A stretch of 64,000 bases of DNA from Sandaracinaceae bacterium (GTDB lineage: Bacteria; Myxococcota_A; Polyangia; Polyangiales; Sandaracinaceae), in NCBI GenBank assembly GCA_040218145.1, contig JAVJQK010000101.1:62001-126000 (forward strand). Direction: 5' to 3'. A model generated the notes under the pieces. The model saw only the letters and a list, made by a program, of their open reading frames with translations, made no database searches and was not told the DNA's origin. The position numbers and the translations under genes were made by a program. Shown in pieces: positions 25,524 to 39,443 of this stretch (positions within the stretch are counted from its first letter, which is position 1; every line of letters begins with the position of its first letter).

Positions 25524-26234
25524 TCAGCCCCCGAAGGCCTCGATGAGCTGGCGGTCGAGGCGGGTCAGCAGGCGCTGGGTCACCTGGCGCACCCGGCCCG
25601 CCTCGCGGCGCTCCATCAGGTCGATCAGCCGATCGTAGACGAGCAGGGTCTGCGTGGCGTTGGCCTGGTAGGCGAGCTCGAGCGCGCTCTGGCCGATCGC
25701 GCGAGAGACGGTGTTGTAGACGAGCTCGAAGGCGATGTTGTGGGTGGCTCGCACCACGAGCCGCGCGAAGGCGAGGTCCATCTCCATCAGCTCCCGCGGG
25801 CGGTCGACCACCTCGCGCTGCGCCTCGACGTGGGCGCGGAGGTTCGCGATCTCCTCGTCGGTCCCGCGCTCGGCTGCGAGCCCGAGGGCCTCGATCGCGA
25901 TGGCGCGCCGCAGCTCGAGCAGCTCACCGAGCACGCCGACGTCGAGCGCGCGTCCCTGCAGCGACAGCTCCGCGAGGTAGCCCAGCAGCTCGATCCCGCC
26001 GTGCTCGCGGTAGGGGAGCACGAGGTTGCCCGAGCCGTGCACGGCGCGCACGAGGCCTTCCCCCTCGAGGCGCGCGATGGCGGAGCGCAACGTCAGGCGG
26101 CTCACCCCGAGCTGGGTCGAGAGCTCGCGCTCCCCGGGCAGCCGCGTCCCCGCCTCGTGACGCCCGGTCAGGATGTCTTCGCGGATCTGATCGGCCGCTT
26201 CTTCGACGGCGCGCTTTCGCCCTTGGTCGGCCAT
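25524..26234 (-). CDS. FadR-type GntR-family transcriptional regulator
   Basis: A 236-residue protein. Residues about 8-75 form the GntR winged helix (GTRLPGERELSTQLGVSRLT, LRSAIARLEGEGLV, HGSGNLV). Residues about 85-235 are the all-helical FCD ligand-binding domain of FadR-like proteins. The start is the ATG before MADQGRKRAVEE; upstream frame extends into the divergent kinase gene. In the 190-bp divergent gap there is a perfect palindrome, GCACGC-A-GCGTGC at 26384-26396, and a longer TGTGGGG...CCCCACA pair; either could be its operator. Ligand unknown. Confidence 0.88.
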   Translation of the reverse strand: MADQGRKRAVEEAADQIREDILTGRHEAGTRLPGERELSTQLGVSRLTLRSAIARLEGEGLVRAVHGSGNLVLPYREHGGIELLGYLAELSLQGRALDVGVLGELLELRRAIAIEALGLAAERGTDEEIANLRAHVEAQREVVDRPRELMEMDLAFARLVVRATHNIAFELVYNTVSRAIGQSALELAYQANATQTLLVYDRLIDLMERREAGRVRQVTQRLLTRLDRQLIEAFGG

Positions 26235-26424
26235 GCGTCGCAGGGCGGTGATGACAGCCCCGCCCACCGCGCGCAACGCCCCGAGCACCGCTCCGGCCAC
26301 CACGCGGCAGGACCCGCGCCCGTGTGGGGTCGCCCCTACGAGTGGCGTCGATCCCCCCACAACCCCATCCGTTCGGCGTCGTGGCACGCAGCGTGCGGAG
26401 GCTACGGGCTGCGGAGAGTGAAAC

Positions 26425-29082
<2,658 letters not shown>

Positions 29083-29160
29083 ACTCGCGGGCAGGGGCAA
29101 AGGCACGCGTTCTTCATCCGACTGCTAAAGGCCGGCGCCAATCGACCGTTCGTCGGAGCG

Positions 29161-31053
<1,893 letters not shown>

Positions 31054-31115
31054 AGGTACTGGTTGTAACCGCCCGGCGCGCGACTCACCATTGATGTGGG
31101 GAGGCCAGGGGGGTC

Positions 31116-32762
31116 ATGGCCGCGGTGAATCGAGCCGATGCGCTCGAAGGGATCGTGCACACGATCTCGACACGCTTCGTCGGGACGAGCGACCTCGATC
31201 GCGCCATCGACGATACGCTCGCCGAGATCGGCCACGCGACGGGAGCCGACCGGGCGTATCTCTTCCTGCTGCGGCTCGACGACTCGACCCTGCTCGACAA
31301 CACACACGAGTGGTGTCGCGAGGGCGTCGAAGCGCAGATGGAGCAGCTCCAGCGGCTGCCGCGCGACCTCTTCCCCTGGTGGATGGGCGAGATGGAGCGC
31401 GGCGCGGCCATTCACATCGCGGCGCTCGACGACCTGCCCCCCGAAGCCGCGGCGGAGAAGGAGCTCTTCGAGGCGCAAGACATCCGATCTCTCGCCGCCT
31501 TCCCGGTCCAGATTCAAGACGGGCTGGGCGGCTTCATCGGGCTCGACGACGTCTCCGAGGCGGACCCCTGGACGGGGCGCGACATCGAGCTGCTCTACGT
31601 GGTCGCGCAGATCCTCGGCCGCGCGCTCTCGCTCGAGCGGCTGCGTCGGGAGCGCGATCGCATGGCGGGCGTCGCGCTCGCCGAGGCCAAGCGCATGGAG
31701 GCGATCGCGCTGCTCGCGAGCGGCGCCGCGCACGACCTGAACAACCTGCTGACGGTTGTGGAGAACTACGCCGATCTCCTCCAGAGCCAGCTCGTCGATC
31801 CCGCCCAGCGGCGCGACATCGGCGAGATCCTCGACGCGAGCCAGCACGCGTCCGACCTGACCCGGCTCCTGCTCGGCTTCGGCCGGCGCGCGGGAGGCCG
31901 GCCGGTCGCGGACACGCGGGACGCGCTCGACGCGGTGACGCGGCTCTTGCGTCGGGTGCTGCCCCCCGAGATCCAGCTGGAGGTGGACTGCGCCGACGAC
32001 CTGCCCAGCGTCGCGCTCGATCGAGGCTCGCTCGACCAGATCATCCTCAACCTCACGCTCAACGCGCGCGAGGCCATCGAGGGCCCGGGCGTGATCCGCT
32101 GGAGCTGCGCCGTCGTCTCGAGCGCGCCGGGCACGCAGCGCGCGGGGCCCTGGATCCGGGTCGCCATCGACGACGACGGGGAGGGCATGTCCGAGGAGAC
32201 GCTCGCGCGCGTCTTCGAGCCGCTCTTCACCACCAAGACGTCGGGGACGGGGCTCGGGCTGGCGATGGTGCGCGACATCGTCGATCGCAACCGGGGGCGC
32301 ATGGAGGTATCGAGCACGCTCGGCGCGGGGTCGACCTTCGCGGTGTACCTGCCGACGACCGTGGCCCGACCCGGACCCGAGCGGGCGGAGGCGAGCACGC
32401 CGCGCGCGCGGGGAGAGCGCGTGCTGCTCGTCGAAGACGACCGCTCGGTGAGGGTCGTGATCAGCCGCGTGCTCGAGGCGCACGGCTGGTCGGTGAGCGC
32501 GGTCGCGACCCTGCGCGAGGGGCTCGCCGCGCTCGAGGCCGACGGCTTCGACCTCGTGATGACGGACCTCGAGCTGCCCGACGGTGACGGGCTGCAGATG
32601 GCGGAGCGGGCGGGCGCCCGGAGCGTGCCCGTGGTGGTCGTGAGCGGGCACCGCTCGGACGGCTCGCTGCAGCGCCTCTCCGTCCATCGCGGCTACCGCG
32701 TGGTGCGCAAGCCGTTCCATCGCCGCGAGCTGCTCGCCGCCGCCCACGACGCGCTGCGTTGA
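31116..32762 (+). CDS. Soluble hybrid histidine kinase (GAF-HisKA-HATPase-REC)
   Basis: A 548-residue protein without membrane segments. Residues about 10-180 form a GAF domain (LAEIGHATGADRAYLFLL, GLGGFIGLDDV). The H box SGAAHDLNNLL has phospho-accepting His206. The ATPase motifs are NAREAIEG, DDGEGMSEE and GTGLGLAMV. The receiver has Asp484 (LVMTDLELPDGDG). GAF plus its own receiver suggests a cytosolic small-ligand sensor. The order mirrors the hybrid kinase upstream of the Ser/Thr kinase, minus membrane and PAS parts. Confidence 0.92.
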   Translation: MAAVNRADALEGIVHTISTRFVGTSDLDRAIDDTLAEIGHATGADRAYLFLLRLDDSTLLDNTHEWCREGVEAQMEQLQRLPRDLFPWWMGEMERGAAIHIAALDDLPPEAAAEKELFEAQDIRSLAAFPVQIQDGLGGFIGLDDVSEADPWTGRDIELLYVVAQILGRALSLERLRRERDRMAGVALAEAKRMEAIALLASGAAHDLNNLLTVVENYADLLQSQLVDPAQRRDIGEILDASQHASDLTRLLLGFGRRAGGRPVADTRDALDAVTRLLRRVLPPEIQLEVDCADDLPSVALDRGSLDQIILNLTLNAREAIEGPGVIRWSCAVVSSAPGTQRAGPWIRVAIDDDGEGMSEETLARVFEPLFTTKTSGTGLGLAMVRDIVDRNRGRMEVSSTLGAGSTFAVYLPTTVARPGPERAEASTPRARGERVLLVEDDRSVRVVISRVLEAHGWSVSAVATLREGLAALEADGFDLVMTDLELPDGDGLQMAERAGARSVPVVVVSGHRSDGSLQRLSVHRGYRVVRKPFHRRELLAAAHDALR

Positions 32763-32853
32763 ACATCGCCGCGCCGGGGTGTCGTGCCACGGCGCTCGGG
32801 GACGCAGGGTCGGGCCGTACGGGCTGGCGCGCGGCGTGCTGCGATCTGCTGTC

Positions 32854-33723
32854 ATGACGCGATCGCAGCCCGAGCCGCCGCTCCCGCCGCAGCCCATCGA
32901 GCCTCCGGGGGTCGAGAAGAAGATGCGCCCACGCCCCCGCTATCGAGCGGAGGGCTACCGCGGCGCGGACAAGCTCCTCGACCGCGTGGCCCTGGTGACC
33001 GGCGGCGACTCCGGGATCGGGCGCGCGGTCTGCGTGCTCTTCGCGCGAGAGGGGGCGGACGTCGCCTTCACCTACCTGCCGGTCGAGCAGGCGGACGCGG
33101 AGGAGACCGCGCGAGCCATCGAGGCAGAGGGCCGGCGCGCGCTCGCCATCCCCATGGACGTCCGCGACAAGGCGCAGTGCGCGGACGCGGTGGAGCGCAC
33201 GGTCGACACGCTCGGGCAGCTCGACATCCTGGTGAACAACGCCGCCTACCAGAACCATCTGGACTCGTTCGAGGAGCTCGACGAGGCGCAGTGGCAGCGG
33301 ACCTTCGAGACAAACATCTACGGCTACTTCCGCATGACGAAGGCGGCCTTGCCGCACCTGAAGGAGGGCAGCGCGATCCTCAACACCGGCTCGATCACGG
33401 GCCTCGAGGGCAGCCCCGGGCTCATCGACTACTCGGCGACGAAGGGCGCCATCCACGCGTTCACCAAGGCGCTGGCGCAGCACCTGGTGGAGCGGGGGAT
33501 CCGCGTCAACTGCGTCGCGCCCGGCCCGGTCTGGACGCCGCTGAACCCCGCCGAGCGCGACGACGACGAGGTGCGCGAGTTCGGAGGCGACACGCCGATG
33601 GGCCGGCCGGCCCAGCCGGAGGAGATCGCGCCCGCGTACGTCTACTTCGCCAGCGACGTCGACTCCCGCTACGTGACGGGCGAGGTCCTCACCCTGCTCG
33701 GCGGCGACACGCGCGCGGGATGA
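32854..33723 (+). CDS. SDR oxidoreductase, YhdF/GSP39-like
   Basis: A 289-residue protein with a Pro-rich N-terminal arm (PPLPPQPIEPPG) before the Rossmann domain, characteristic of the general-stress glucose/ribitol-dehydrogenase-like SDR group. Cofactor motif TGGDSGIG at 49-56, NNAA, catalytic Ser180, Tyr193 and Lys197 (YSATK), and GGDT near the C-terminus. It probably uses NADP(H) or NAD(H) on a sugar alcohol or similar compound. An upstream in-frame GTG would add 25 residues with no SDR homology, so the ATG is preferred. It ends four bases from the convergent barrel gene. Confidence 0.9.
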   Translation: MTRSQPEPPLPPQPIEPPGVEKKMRPRPRYRAEGYRGADKLLDRVALVTGGDSGIGRAVCVLFAREGADVAFTYLPVEQADAEETARAIEAEGRRALAIPMDVRDKAQCADAVERTVDTLGQLDILVNNAAYQNHLDSFEELDEAQWQRTFETNIYGYFRMTKAALPHLKEGSAILNTGSITGLEGSPGLIDYSATKGAIHAFTKALAQHLVERGIRVNCVAPGPVWTPLNPAERDDDEVREFGGDTPMGRPAQPEEIAPAYVYFASDVDSRYVTGEVLTLLGGDTRAG

Positions 33724-33727
33724 GACA

Positions 33728-34615
33728 TCAGAAGCTCACGCCGCCCCAGATCTGGAGCCGCAGGGTCAGGCCGTCACCCTCCCCGGGGCGGCGCGCGTCG
33801 AAGCCGCCGTCGGTGCACCCGGCGGCGCAGCCCTCGACCGGCTGCCGCCAGAGATGCGTCCAGCCGCCGGAGAGCTCGGCCCCGACCATGAAAGGCCCGC
33901 CGAGGCGGAGCGCCGCGCCGATCCCGAGCTCGGCGTAGATCCCGTCGAGGCGCGCCTCGGACTGCGCGGGCAGCGGATCGGAGAGGCCGAAGAAGAAGGC
34001 GTAGCCGACACCGAGCCGCACGGTCGGGATCACGGGGCCGAGCTGGGGCAGCGCGACCTGTGCGTCGAGGCCGAGGGTGCCCATGGTGAATCCGCCGTCG
34101 ACGGTGAGGGTGTGGCGGAGGCCGACGTTCACCGGGCCGATGCGCGGGCCGATCGTGAGGCCGAGGTTGAAGCCGGCGCCGCCGCGCTGTCCGTCGCGCA
34201 CGAGGTCCTGAGCTCCGAAGGCGTCGAGGCCCGTGTAGCCGCCGCCGAGCCAGAGGCTCGCGTGCACACCGAAGAGCCGCCCGCCCGGGGCGTAGTCGGC
34301 GGCCTCCATCCCCGCGGAGGTGAGCTGGACCTCTCGATCCGATTCCGGCCGCTCCGATCGTGGGCTCTCGTGCTCACCGCGCTGATCCGGCTCGTACCCT
34401 TCTTCGCCGCCGCCGCTGCCTCCGTCCACGCCGCGCTGGTCCGGCTCGTACTGCGGATCCGGCTCGGGCTGCGGGTCGGCCCCGCGCTGATCGGGCTCGT
34501 AGTCCTCGTCTCCCGTGGTCTCGGTCTCGACTCCGTCGGCCGGCTCGTCCTGCGCCCACGCCGCGGCGGGCGCGCAGCACACGAGCAGCAGGGCCAGCAG
34601 GAGGAGGCGGCGCAC
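33728..34615 (-). CDS. Outer-membrane beta-barrel-like protein with YEPDQRG repeats
   Basis: A 295-residue protein; the GTG chosen starts a signal peptide (RRLLLLALLLVCCAPAAAWA) cleaved before QDEPAD. Residues 39-80 hold three copies of YEPDQRG (39-45, 56-62, 74-80) in an acidic linker. The rest has barrel character: alternating Gly/aromatic strands (LFGVHASLWLGGGYTGLD, NVGLRHTLTVDGGFTMG, LRLQIWGGVSF) ending in Phe. It probably sits in the outer membrane. Two Cys near the C-terminus (GCAAGC) may bond. The VIT/VWA gene ends 87 bp upstream on the same strand, which hints at an operon. Confidence 0.75.
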   Translation of the reverse strand: MRRLLLLALLLVCCAPAAAWAQDEPADGVETETTGDEDYEPDQRGADPQPEPDPQYEPDQRGVDGGSGGGEEGYEPDQRGEHESPRSERPESDREVQLTSAGMEAADYAPGGRLFGVHASLWLGGGYTGLDAFGAQDLVRDGQRGGAGFNLGLTIGPRIGPVNVGLRHTLTVDGGFTMGTLGLDAQVALPQLGPVIPTVRLGVGYAFFFGLSDPLPAQSEARLDGIYAELGIGAALRLGGPFMVGAELSGGWTHLWRQPVEGCAAGCTDGGFDARRPGEGDGLTLRLQIWGGVSF

Positions 34616-34702
34616 GAAGCAGAGAGTATCCGAACGCGAGGAAGCCGCGCCCCCGGAGAGGGCGCGCGCTTCACGACGGGCTTCCTCGCGCGGCCGCATG
34701 GG

Positions 34703-36724
34703 TCAGCGCCGCCGCAGCCCCAGCCCGAGCAGGAGCGACGCGAGGAGCAGCGCGCCGAGCGGCAGGTCGCGCCGCGCGCCGACCGTGCACGAGGCGCAGC
34801 CGGCCGCGCCGCCTTCGAGCGCCGCGGGGCGAACGTCCCTGCTCGACTCCTCCATGTCCGCCTCCGCCCGCATCACGCTCTCCCCTCCCCCGGGGCCGCC
34901 TCCCGAGGTGCGCAGCGCCACCGCGTCCGCGTGCCGCGCCGCCGCCTGTCCTCGCTGCGCGCGCGCCGCGTCGAGCGTGCCCCGCGCCGCCGCCGTCACC
35001 TCGCGCTCGGGGATGGCCAGGAACGCCGTGTAGGGCGTGACGAAGTCGTAGGCGAGGGCGAGCGAGACCACCTCGTCGCGCAGCTCCGGCCGCTCGCCCT
35101 CGAGCTGGATCTCCTCGAGCAGGTGGTCGACGCGCCACACCGCCCAGCGGCGCCCGACCCAGGCGCGGCGCCCGCTGACCTCGGGCTGCGCGCTGGTGTG
35201 CATCTGCACCGGCTGGCCGCCGACCGTGCCGCGCACGACGAAGCGGAGCGCGCCCTCGCCGCCCCGGAACCGCCCCGCGATCACCAGCTCGTCGTCCACG
35301 AAGAGGTCGGGCAGCGTGCGCGGGTAGATCCGGCTCGCCGTCGCGCCCTCCACGTCGAGCGAGACGTCCACGAGCAGCGGGTGCGCGATCTGCGCGTAGA
35401 GGTGCCCCACCTGCGCCTCGATCTCGGTGGCGCGCGCGATGTGGGTGAACGTGCCGCGCTTGACCGCGGCGAGGCGCGAGAGCAGCGCGCGGTTGACGCC
35501 GTCGCCGACGCCGACGGTGAAGACGCGCACGTCGCGCCGATCGCGCTGCGCGACCTCGAGCGCGGTCCGCGCATCGGACTGCCCGTCGGTCAGGAAGATC
35601 ACGACCTGCGGCCGGCCGCGTGAGTCGCCCTGCGCGTCGATGGCGCGCCGGAGCGCGAAGCCGATGTCCGTGCCGCCCCCGGGCGAGAGCCGCGCGACGA
35701 ACTCGAGCGCGTCGGCGCGCACCGCCGCGTCCGCCGCGCGCGGCTGGTGAAAGAGCGGGTCGACGTCGTCGTCGAAGGCGATCACGTTGAGCCGGTCGGA
35801 CGCGCCGAGGCGACGGATCACGTCGGACGCCGCCTGGCGCGCGTTGACGATGGCCTGGCCCGCCATGCTGCCCGAGCGGTCGAGCACGAGGGTCACGTCC
35901 TTGGGCGCGACCCGGTCCGCGTAGCCCTCGGGCGCGGCGAGCGAGAGCACGAAGTAGCCGCTGTGGCCTTCGTCTCGGTGCACCCACACGCTCGGCGTCC
36001 AGGGCGCCTCCTCGATCGTGTATCGCAACACTAGCTGCCCTCGATGTGCGCCCGTCGCGCGGGCACGGATGCGCAGGCCGCCCTCGATCTGCTCCACGGC
36101 CAGCTCGTGCGTGGGGGAGCGCACCTCGCGCGCCCGCGGATCGCGCAGCAGGATCTCCACGCTGGCCGACGGCGAGGCGAGCGGGACGCGGTAGGTCACG
36201 TCTTCGCCCTGCCGCCGCAGCCACTCGCCGAACGTCGTCTCGACCCGCTTGTCCTCGCCCGGCTCGATGGGGAAGACACGGAAGGTCAGCTCGCCATCCG
36301 CCGTCTGCTCGAGGATGGCCGGGTCGCGCCGCACCGTCGTCACCGCGTCGTAGACCTGCCGCGCCGCCTGGCGCTCGAGGACCTCGCCTTCGATGCGCTC
36401 CTCGCCGATGTAGTAGGCGAAGCCCTGGACGCGCGCGTCGAGCGAGGGCCGGAGCAGGTAGCGCCCCTCGAGCCGCGCCCCGGTCTGGTTGCGGAAGACC
36501 TGCACCAGCTCCGTCGTGGCGTGCTGCCCGTCGATCACCGTGCGCATCCGCTCCTCGACCAGCGGCAGCGCCTCGAGCGCCTGGGCCGGCCGCTCGGGGT
36601 CGCGCACCTCGAGCTCCGCGCGGAGCCGGATCGTGAACGTCGCCGTCTGCGCCGACGCGCTCGGCGCGAACGCCGCCGCGCTCACCAGCGCCAAGAAGCC
36701 CCCCAGAGTCGCTGCAGTTCTCAT
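34703..36724 (-). CDS. VIT/VWA secreted protein with MYXO-CTERM-like tail
   Basis: A 673-residue protein. The ATG after GGAGG starts a signal peptide (AALVSA-type, cleaved near ASAQTATF). Residues about 35-170 form a vault-inter-alpha-trypsin (VIT) domain. A von Willebrand A domain follows with MIDAS DRSGSM at Asp282 and a GGGTDIG loop. The C-terminus has Cys-rich GCASCTV, then a hydrophobic stretch and LRRR, the pattern of MYXO-CTERM anchors, which are processed and sorted to the surface in myxobacteria. VWA domains bind ligands by metal; it probably mediates adhesion or complex assembly. Divergent from the second STAND regulator by 63 bp. Confidence 0.88.
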   Translation of the reverse strand: MRTAATLGGFLALVSAAAFAPSASAQTATFTIRLRAELEVRDPERPAQALEALPLVEERMRTVIDGQHATTELVQVFRNQTGARLEGRYLLRPSLDARVQGFAYYIGEERIEGEVLERQAARQVYDAVTTVRRDPAILEQTADGELTFRVFPIEPGEDKRVETTFGEWLRRQGEDVTYRVPLASPSASVEILLRDPRAREVRSPTHELAVEQIEGGLRIRARATGAHRGQLVLRYTIEEAPWTPSVWVHRDEGHSGYFVLSLAAPEGYADRVAPKDVTLVLDRSGSMAGQAIVNARQAASDVIRRLGASDRLNVIAFDDDVDPLFHQPRAADAAVRADALEFVARLSPGGGTDIGFALRRAIDAQGDSRGRPQVVIFLTDGQSDARTALEVAQRDRRDVRVFTVGVGDGVNRALLSRLAAVKRGTFTHIARATEIEAQVGHLYAQIAHPLLVDVSLDVEGATASRIYPRTLPDLFVDDELVIAGRFRGGEGALRFVVRGTVGGQPVQMHTSAQPEVSGRRAWVGRRWAVWRVDHLLEEIQLEGERPELRDEVVSLALAYDFVTPYTAFLAIPEREVTAAARGTLDAARAQRGQAAARHADAVALRTSGGGPGGGESVMRAEADMEESSRDVRPAALEGGAAGCASCTVGARRDLPLGALLLASLLLGLGLRRR

Positions 36725-36787
36725 CCCCGCCTCCATGGGGAGAGACTGAAACCCCGCGATTGCACGGCCCAATTACAAAAGGTCACA

Positions 36788-39319
36788 ATGGCCGGCGTGG
36801 GCGCCGAGCACACCTCGTTCGTGGGCCGCGAGGCGGAGCTCGCGGCGCTCGACGACGCGGGCGAGGTCGTCGTCGTCACCGGTCCGGCCGGCGTCGGGAA
36901 GAGCCGGCTCGTCGGTCGCTGGGTCGAGTCGATGGGACGCGCGACGGCGCGGGCCGATCTGGGCGCGGCCCGAGATCTGGAGGACGCGCTCCGGCGCGTG
37001 GCCCGCGCGCTGAGCCTGCGCTTCGGCCCGGGCGACGGCGATCGGGTGGAGCGCGTGGTCGAGCGGGTGGGCGAGGTCCTGGCCTCGCGCGCGCCGATCG
37101 TGCTCTGGCTCGACGACGCCGACGCGGTCGTGCAGAGCCTCGGCGACGCCGTCACCGCCTGGCGCGAGCGCGGCGTGACCATCGCGCTCACCTCGCGCCG
37201 CGCGAAGCTCGAGGCGCCCCACCGCGCGGTCTCGCTCGCGCCCCTCGGCCGGCCGGAGGCGCTGGCGCTGTTGATCGATCGCGCGCGGCGCGTGCGGCCC
37301 GACTTCCAGCCCAGCGAGGCCCAGCGACGGAGCCTGGAGGCGCTCGTCGAGCGGGTCGACGCGATCCCTCTCGCGGTGGAGCTGATCGCGCCGCGGCTGA
37401 GGCTGCTCTCCCCCGCCCGGCTGCTCGCGCGCCTCGAGGCGGGGCGCACGGGGCCCGGGGACGCGCTCCGGGACGCGCTCGACCGCTCCTTCGAGCTGCT
37501 CTCACCCTGGGAGCGCGACGCGCTCGCGCAGTGCACGGTCTTCCGGGACGGCTTCGACGTGGAGGCGGCGGAGGCGGTGCTCGACCTCGGAGAGGGCGCG
37601 CCGGACGCGCTGACCCTGCTCGAGTCGCTGGTCGACCAGTCCCTGCTGCGCACCGAGAGCGTGCCGGAGCTCCCGGACGAGGTCCGCGTGCGCTTCTTCG
37701 GGGCGGTGCGCGAGCGCGCGGCGGAGACGCTCTCCGATCCCGCGCCGGTCGAGGGACGACACGTGGCCTACTTCGTCGAGGCGGCGGAGCGCTGGGACGC
37801 GGGCATCGAGAGCCCGGACGAGGTCGCGTGCACGGCGCACCTGGTAGTGGATCTCCCCAACCTGGAGGCGGCGCTCGAGCGCGCGGACGACGAGGCCGCC
37901 GCGCGCCTCGGGCTCGTGCTGCACGTGGCCTATCAGCGGCGCGGGCCCTTCTCGCGCCAGTCCGAGCTCGTCGCGCGGGTGCGCGCGCTGGCCGAGACGC
38001 TCTGCGACGATCGCCTGCTCGCCCGCGCGGAGCTGGCCGCGGCCCGGGTCGCGCGCTGGTCCCAGGAGCTCGACGCATCCGAGCGGGCGCTCGCGCGGGC
38101 GATGGACGCGGCCCGACGCTCGGGCGACGTCGAGACCGAGGCCGGCTGCGCCCGCAACCTCGCGGCGAACGCCTTCCGGGCCGGAGACGCGGAGGGCTTC
38201 GAGCGGCACCTGCGCCACGCGCTCGAGGCCGCGCGCCGGAGCGGCCGCCCCAGCGACGAGGTCAACGCGCTCAACGGGCTCGGCTGGCTCCACGCGGACC
38301 GGGGCGAGACGGACGAGGCGCGGCGCACGCTCGAGAGCGCGCTCGAGCTCGCCACGCGCACCCGGATCCCGGGCCTCGTCGCGCTGTGTCACGGCTCGCT
38401 GTCGGCCACGATGCTGCGCGCCGAGCGCTTCGAGGCGGCGGAGCGGCACGCCACGGCCGCGATCGAGGCCTACGAGAGCCTCGGCTATCTGCGGCAGTGG
38501 GCGCTCGAGCACCTGGTGCGCGCCGAGGCGCGGCTCTGGGCGGACGACCTGGCCGGCGCGCACGAGGACGCCGACGCGGCCCTCGAGCGCGCGCGCTTCC
38601 TGGGGCTGAAGGCGCCGCTCGCGCGCGCGCTGGGGATCCGGGGCAAGGTGGCGTTCTTCGAGCAGGACTTCGGCGCCGCGCGGGACGCGCTGGAGAGGGC
38701 CGCGAGCCAGCTCGCCGGCAGCCCCGAGGCGGCGCGGCTCTGGTCCTACGCCGGCGCCGCGCGCGCGATGATGGGTCACCCCGAGGCGGCGGAGGAGGCG
38801 TTCGCGCGGGGCGACGCGCTGGCCGGGCTCCTGCGCGGCTTCGCCCGGGTCGCGGCGGCCAAGGCGGCGGCGGCGCGCGGCGAGCCGGTGGACCTGAGCG
38901 ATCTCCCGAGCGCGGGGGAGGGGCTCGAGGAGCGCCGCGCGCTCGAGCTCCTGGCCAGCGTGGCCCGCGCCGTCGCGCCCGGCCGCGAGGTCTCGCAGGT
39001 CCGCATGGAGGTGGCGGACGGCGCGGGCTGGTTCCGGCTCGAGGGCGAAGGCGAGGGCGTGGACCTGACCCGCCGCCGCGCGCTCCGGGGCATCCTGCGC
39101 GCGCTCGTCGACCACAAGACCGACCCGAGCCGCGCGCCGCTCGGCCTGGACGAGGTGCTCGAGGCGGGCTGGCCGGGCGAGAAGATGTCCCCCGAGTCGG
39201 GCGCGCGCCGCGTCTACGTGACCATCAACCGCCTCCGCAAGCTCGGCCTGGGCGAGCTCCTGCTCACGACCGGCGACGGCTACGCGCTCGCGCCGCGGGT
39301 CGACGTGGTCCGCGTCTGA
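36788..39319 (+). CDS. STAND ATPase regulator paralogue with C-terminal winged helix
   Basis: An 843-residue protein. P-loop GPAGVGKS at 32-39, Walker B IVLWLDDAD near residue 105, the winged-helix arm FELLSPWERDALAQCTVFRD, TPR-like repeats from about 340 to 700, and a C-terminal domain (VLEAGWPGEKMSPESGARRV then YVTINRLRKLGL) matching that of the protein at 20131-22827. The first 600 bp of a longer open frame overlap the VWA gene and are excluded. The ATG lies 63 bp from that divergent gene, which is therefore a likely target (inference). A GC-rich stem-loop follows the stop. Confidence 0.86.
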   Translation: MAGVGAEHTSFVGREAELAALDDAGEVVVVTGPAGVGKSRLVGRWVESMGRATARADLGAARDLEDALRRVARALSLRFGPGDGDRVERVVERVGEVLASRAPIVLWLDDADAVVQSLGDAVTAWRERGVTIALTSRRAKLEAPHRAVSLAPLGRPEALALLIDRARRVRPDFQPSEAQRRSLEALVERVDAIPLAVELIAPRLRLLSPARLLARLEAGRTGPGDALRDALDRSFELLSPWERDALAQCTVFRDGFDVEAAEAVLDLGEGAPDALTLLESLVDQSLLRTESVPELPDEVRVRFFGAVRERAAETLSDPAPVEGRHVAYFVEAAERWDAGIESPDEVACTAHLVVDLPNLEAALERADDEAAARLGLVLHVAYQRRGPFSRQSELVARVRALAETLCDDRLLARAELAAARVARWSQELDASERALARAMDAARRSGDVETEAGCARNLAANAFRAGDAEGFERHLRHALEAARRSGRPSDEVNALNGLGWLHADRGETDEARRTLESALELATRTRIPGLVALCHGSLSATMLRAERFEAAERHATAAIEAYESLGYLRQWALEHLVRAEARLWADDLAGAHEDADAALERARFLGLKAPLARALGIRGKVAFFEQDFGAARDALERAASQLAGSPEAARLWSYAGAARAMMGHPEAAEEAFARGDALAGLLRGFARVAAAKAAAARGEPVDLSDLPSAGEGLEERRALELLASVARAVAPGREVSQVRMEVADGAGWFRLEGEGEGVDLTRRRALRGILRALVDHKTDPSRAPLGLDEVLEAGWPGEKMSPESGARRVYVTINRLRKLGLGELLLTTGDGYALAPRVDVVRV

Positions 39320-39323
39320 CGCG

Positions 39324-39357
39324 CGCCGTCGTGGCCAGGATCGCCTGGCGCGCGGCG
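39324..39357 (+). terminator. Possible transcription-end hairpin
   Basis: Stem GCCAGG (39334-39339) / CCTGGC (39344-39349) with loop ATCG, extended by CGCCG/CGGCG across a short internal loop, five bases after the stop of the STAND gene. There is no T-tract, so termination activity is uncertain. Confidence 0.35.
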
Positions 39358-39443
39358 ATCACGTACACCACCGCGGCGCGCCACGCGTCCCGGGAGTGAC
39401 CGCGAGTTTCACGCCGCAGCCGCGGGCGGGTTAGCCTCGGCGC

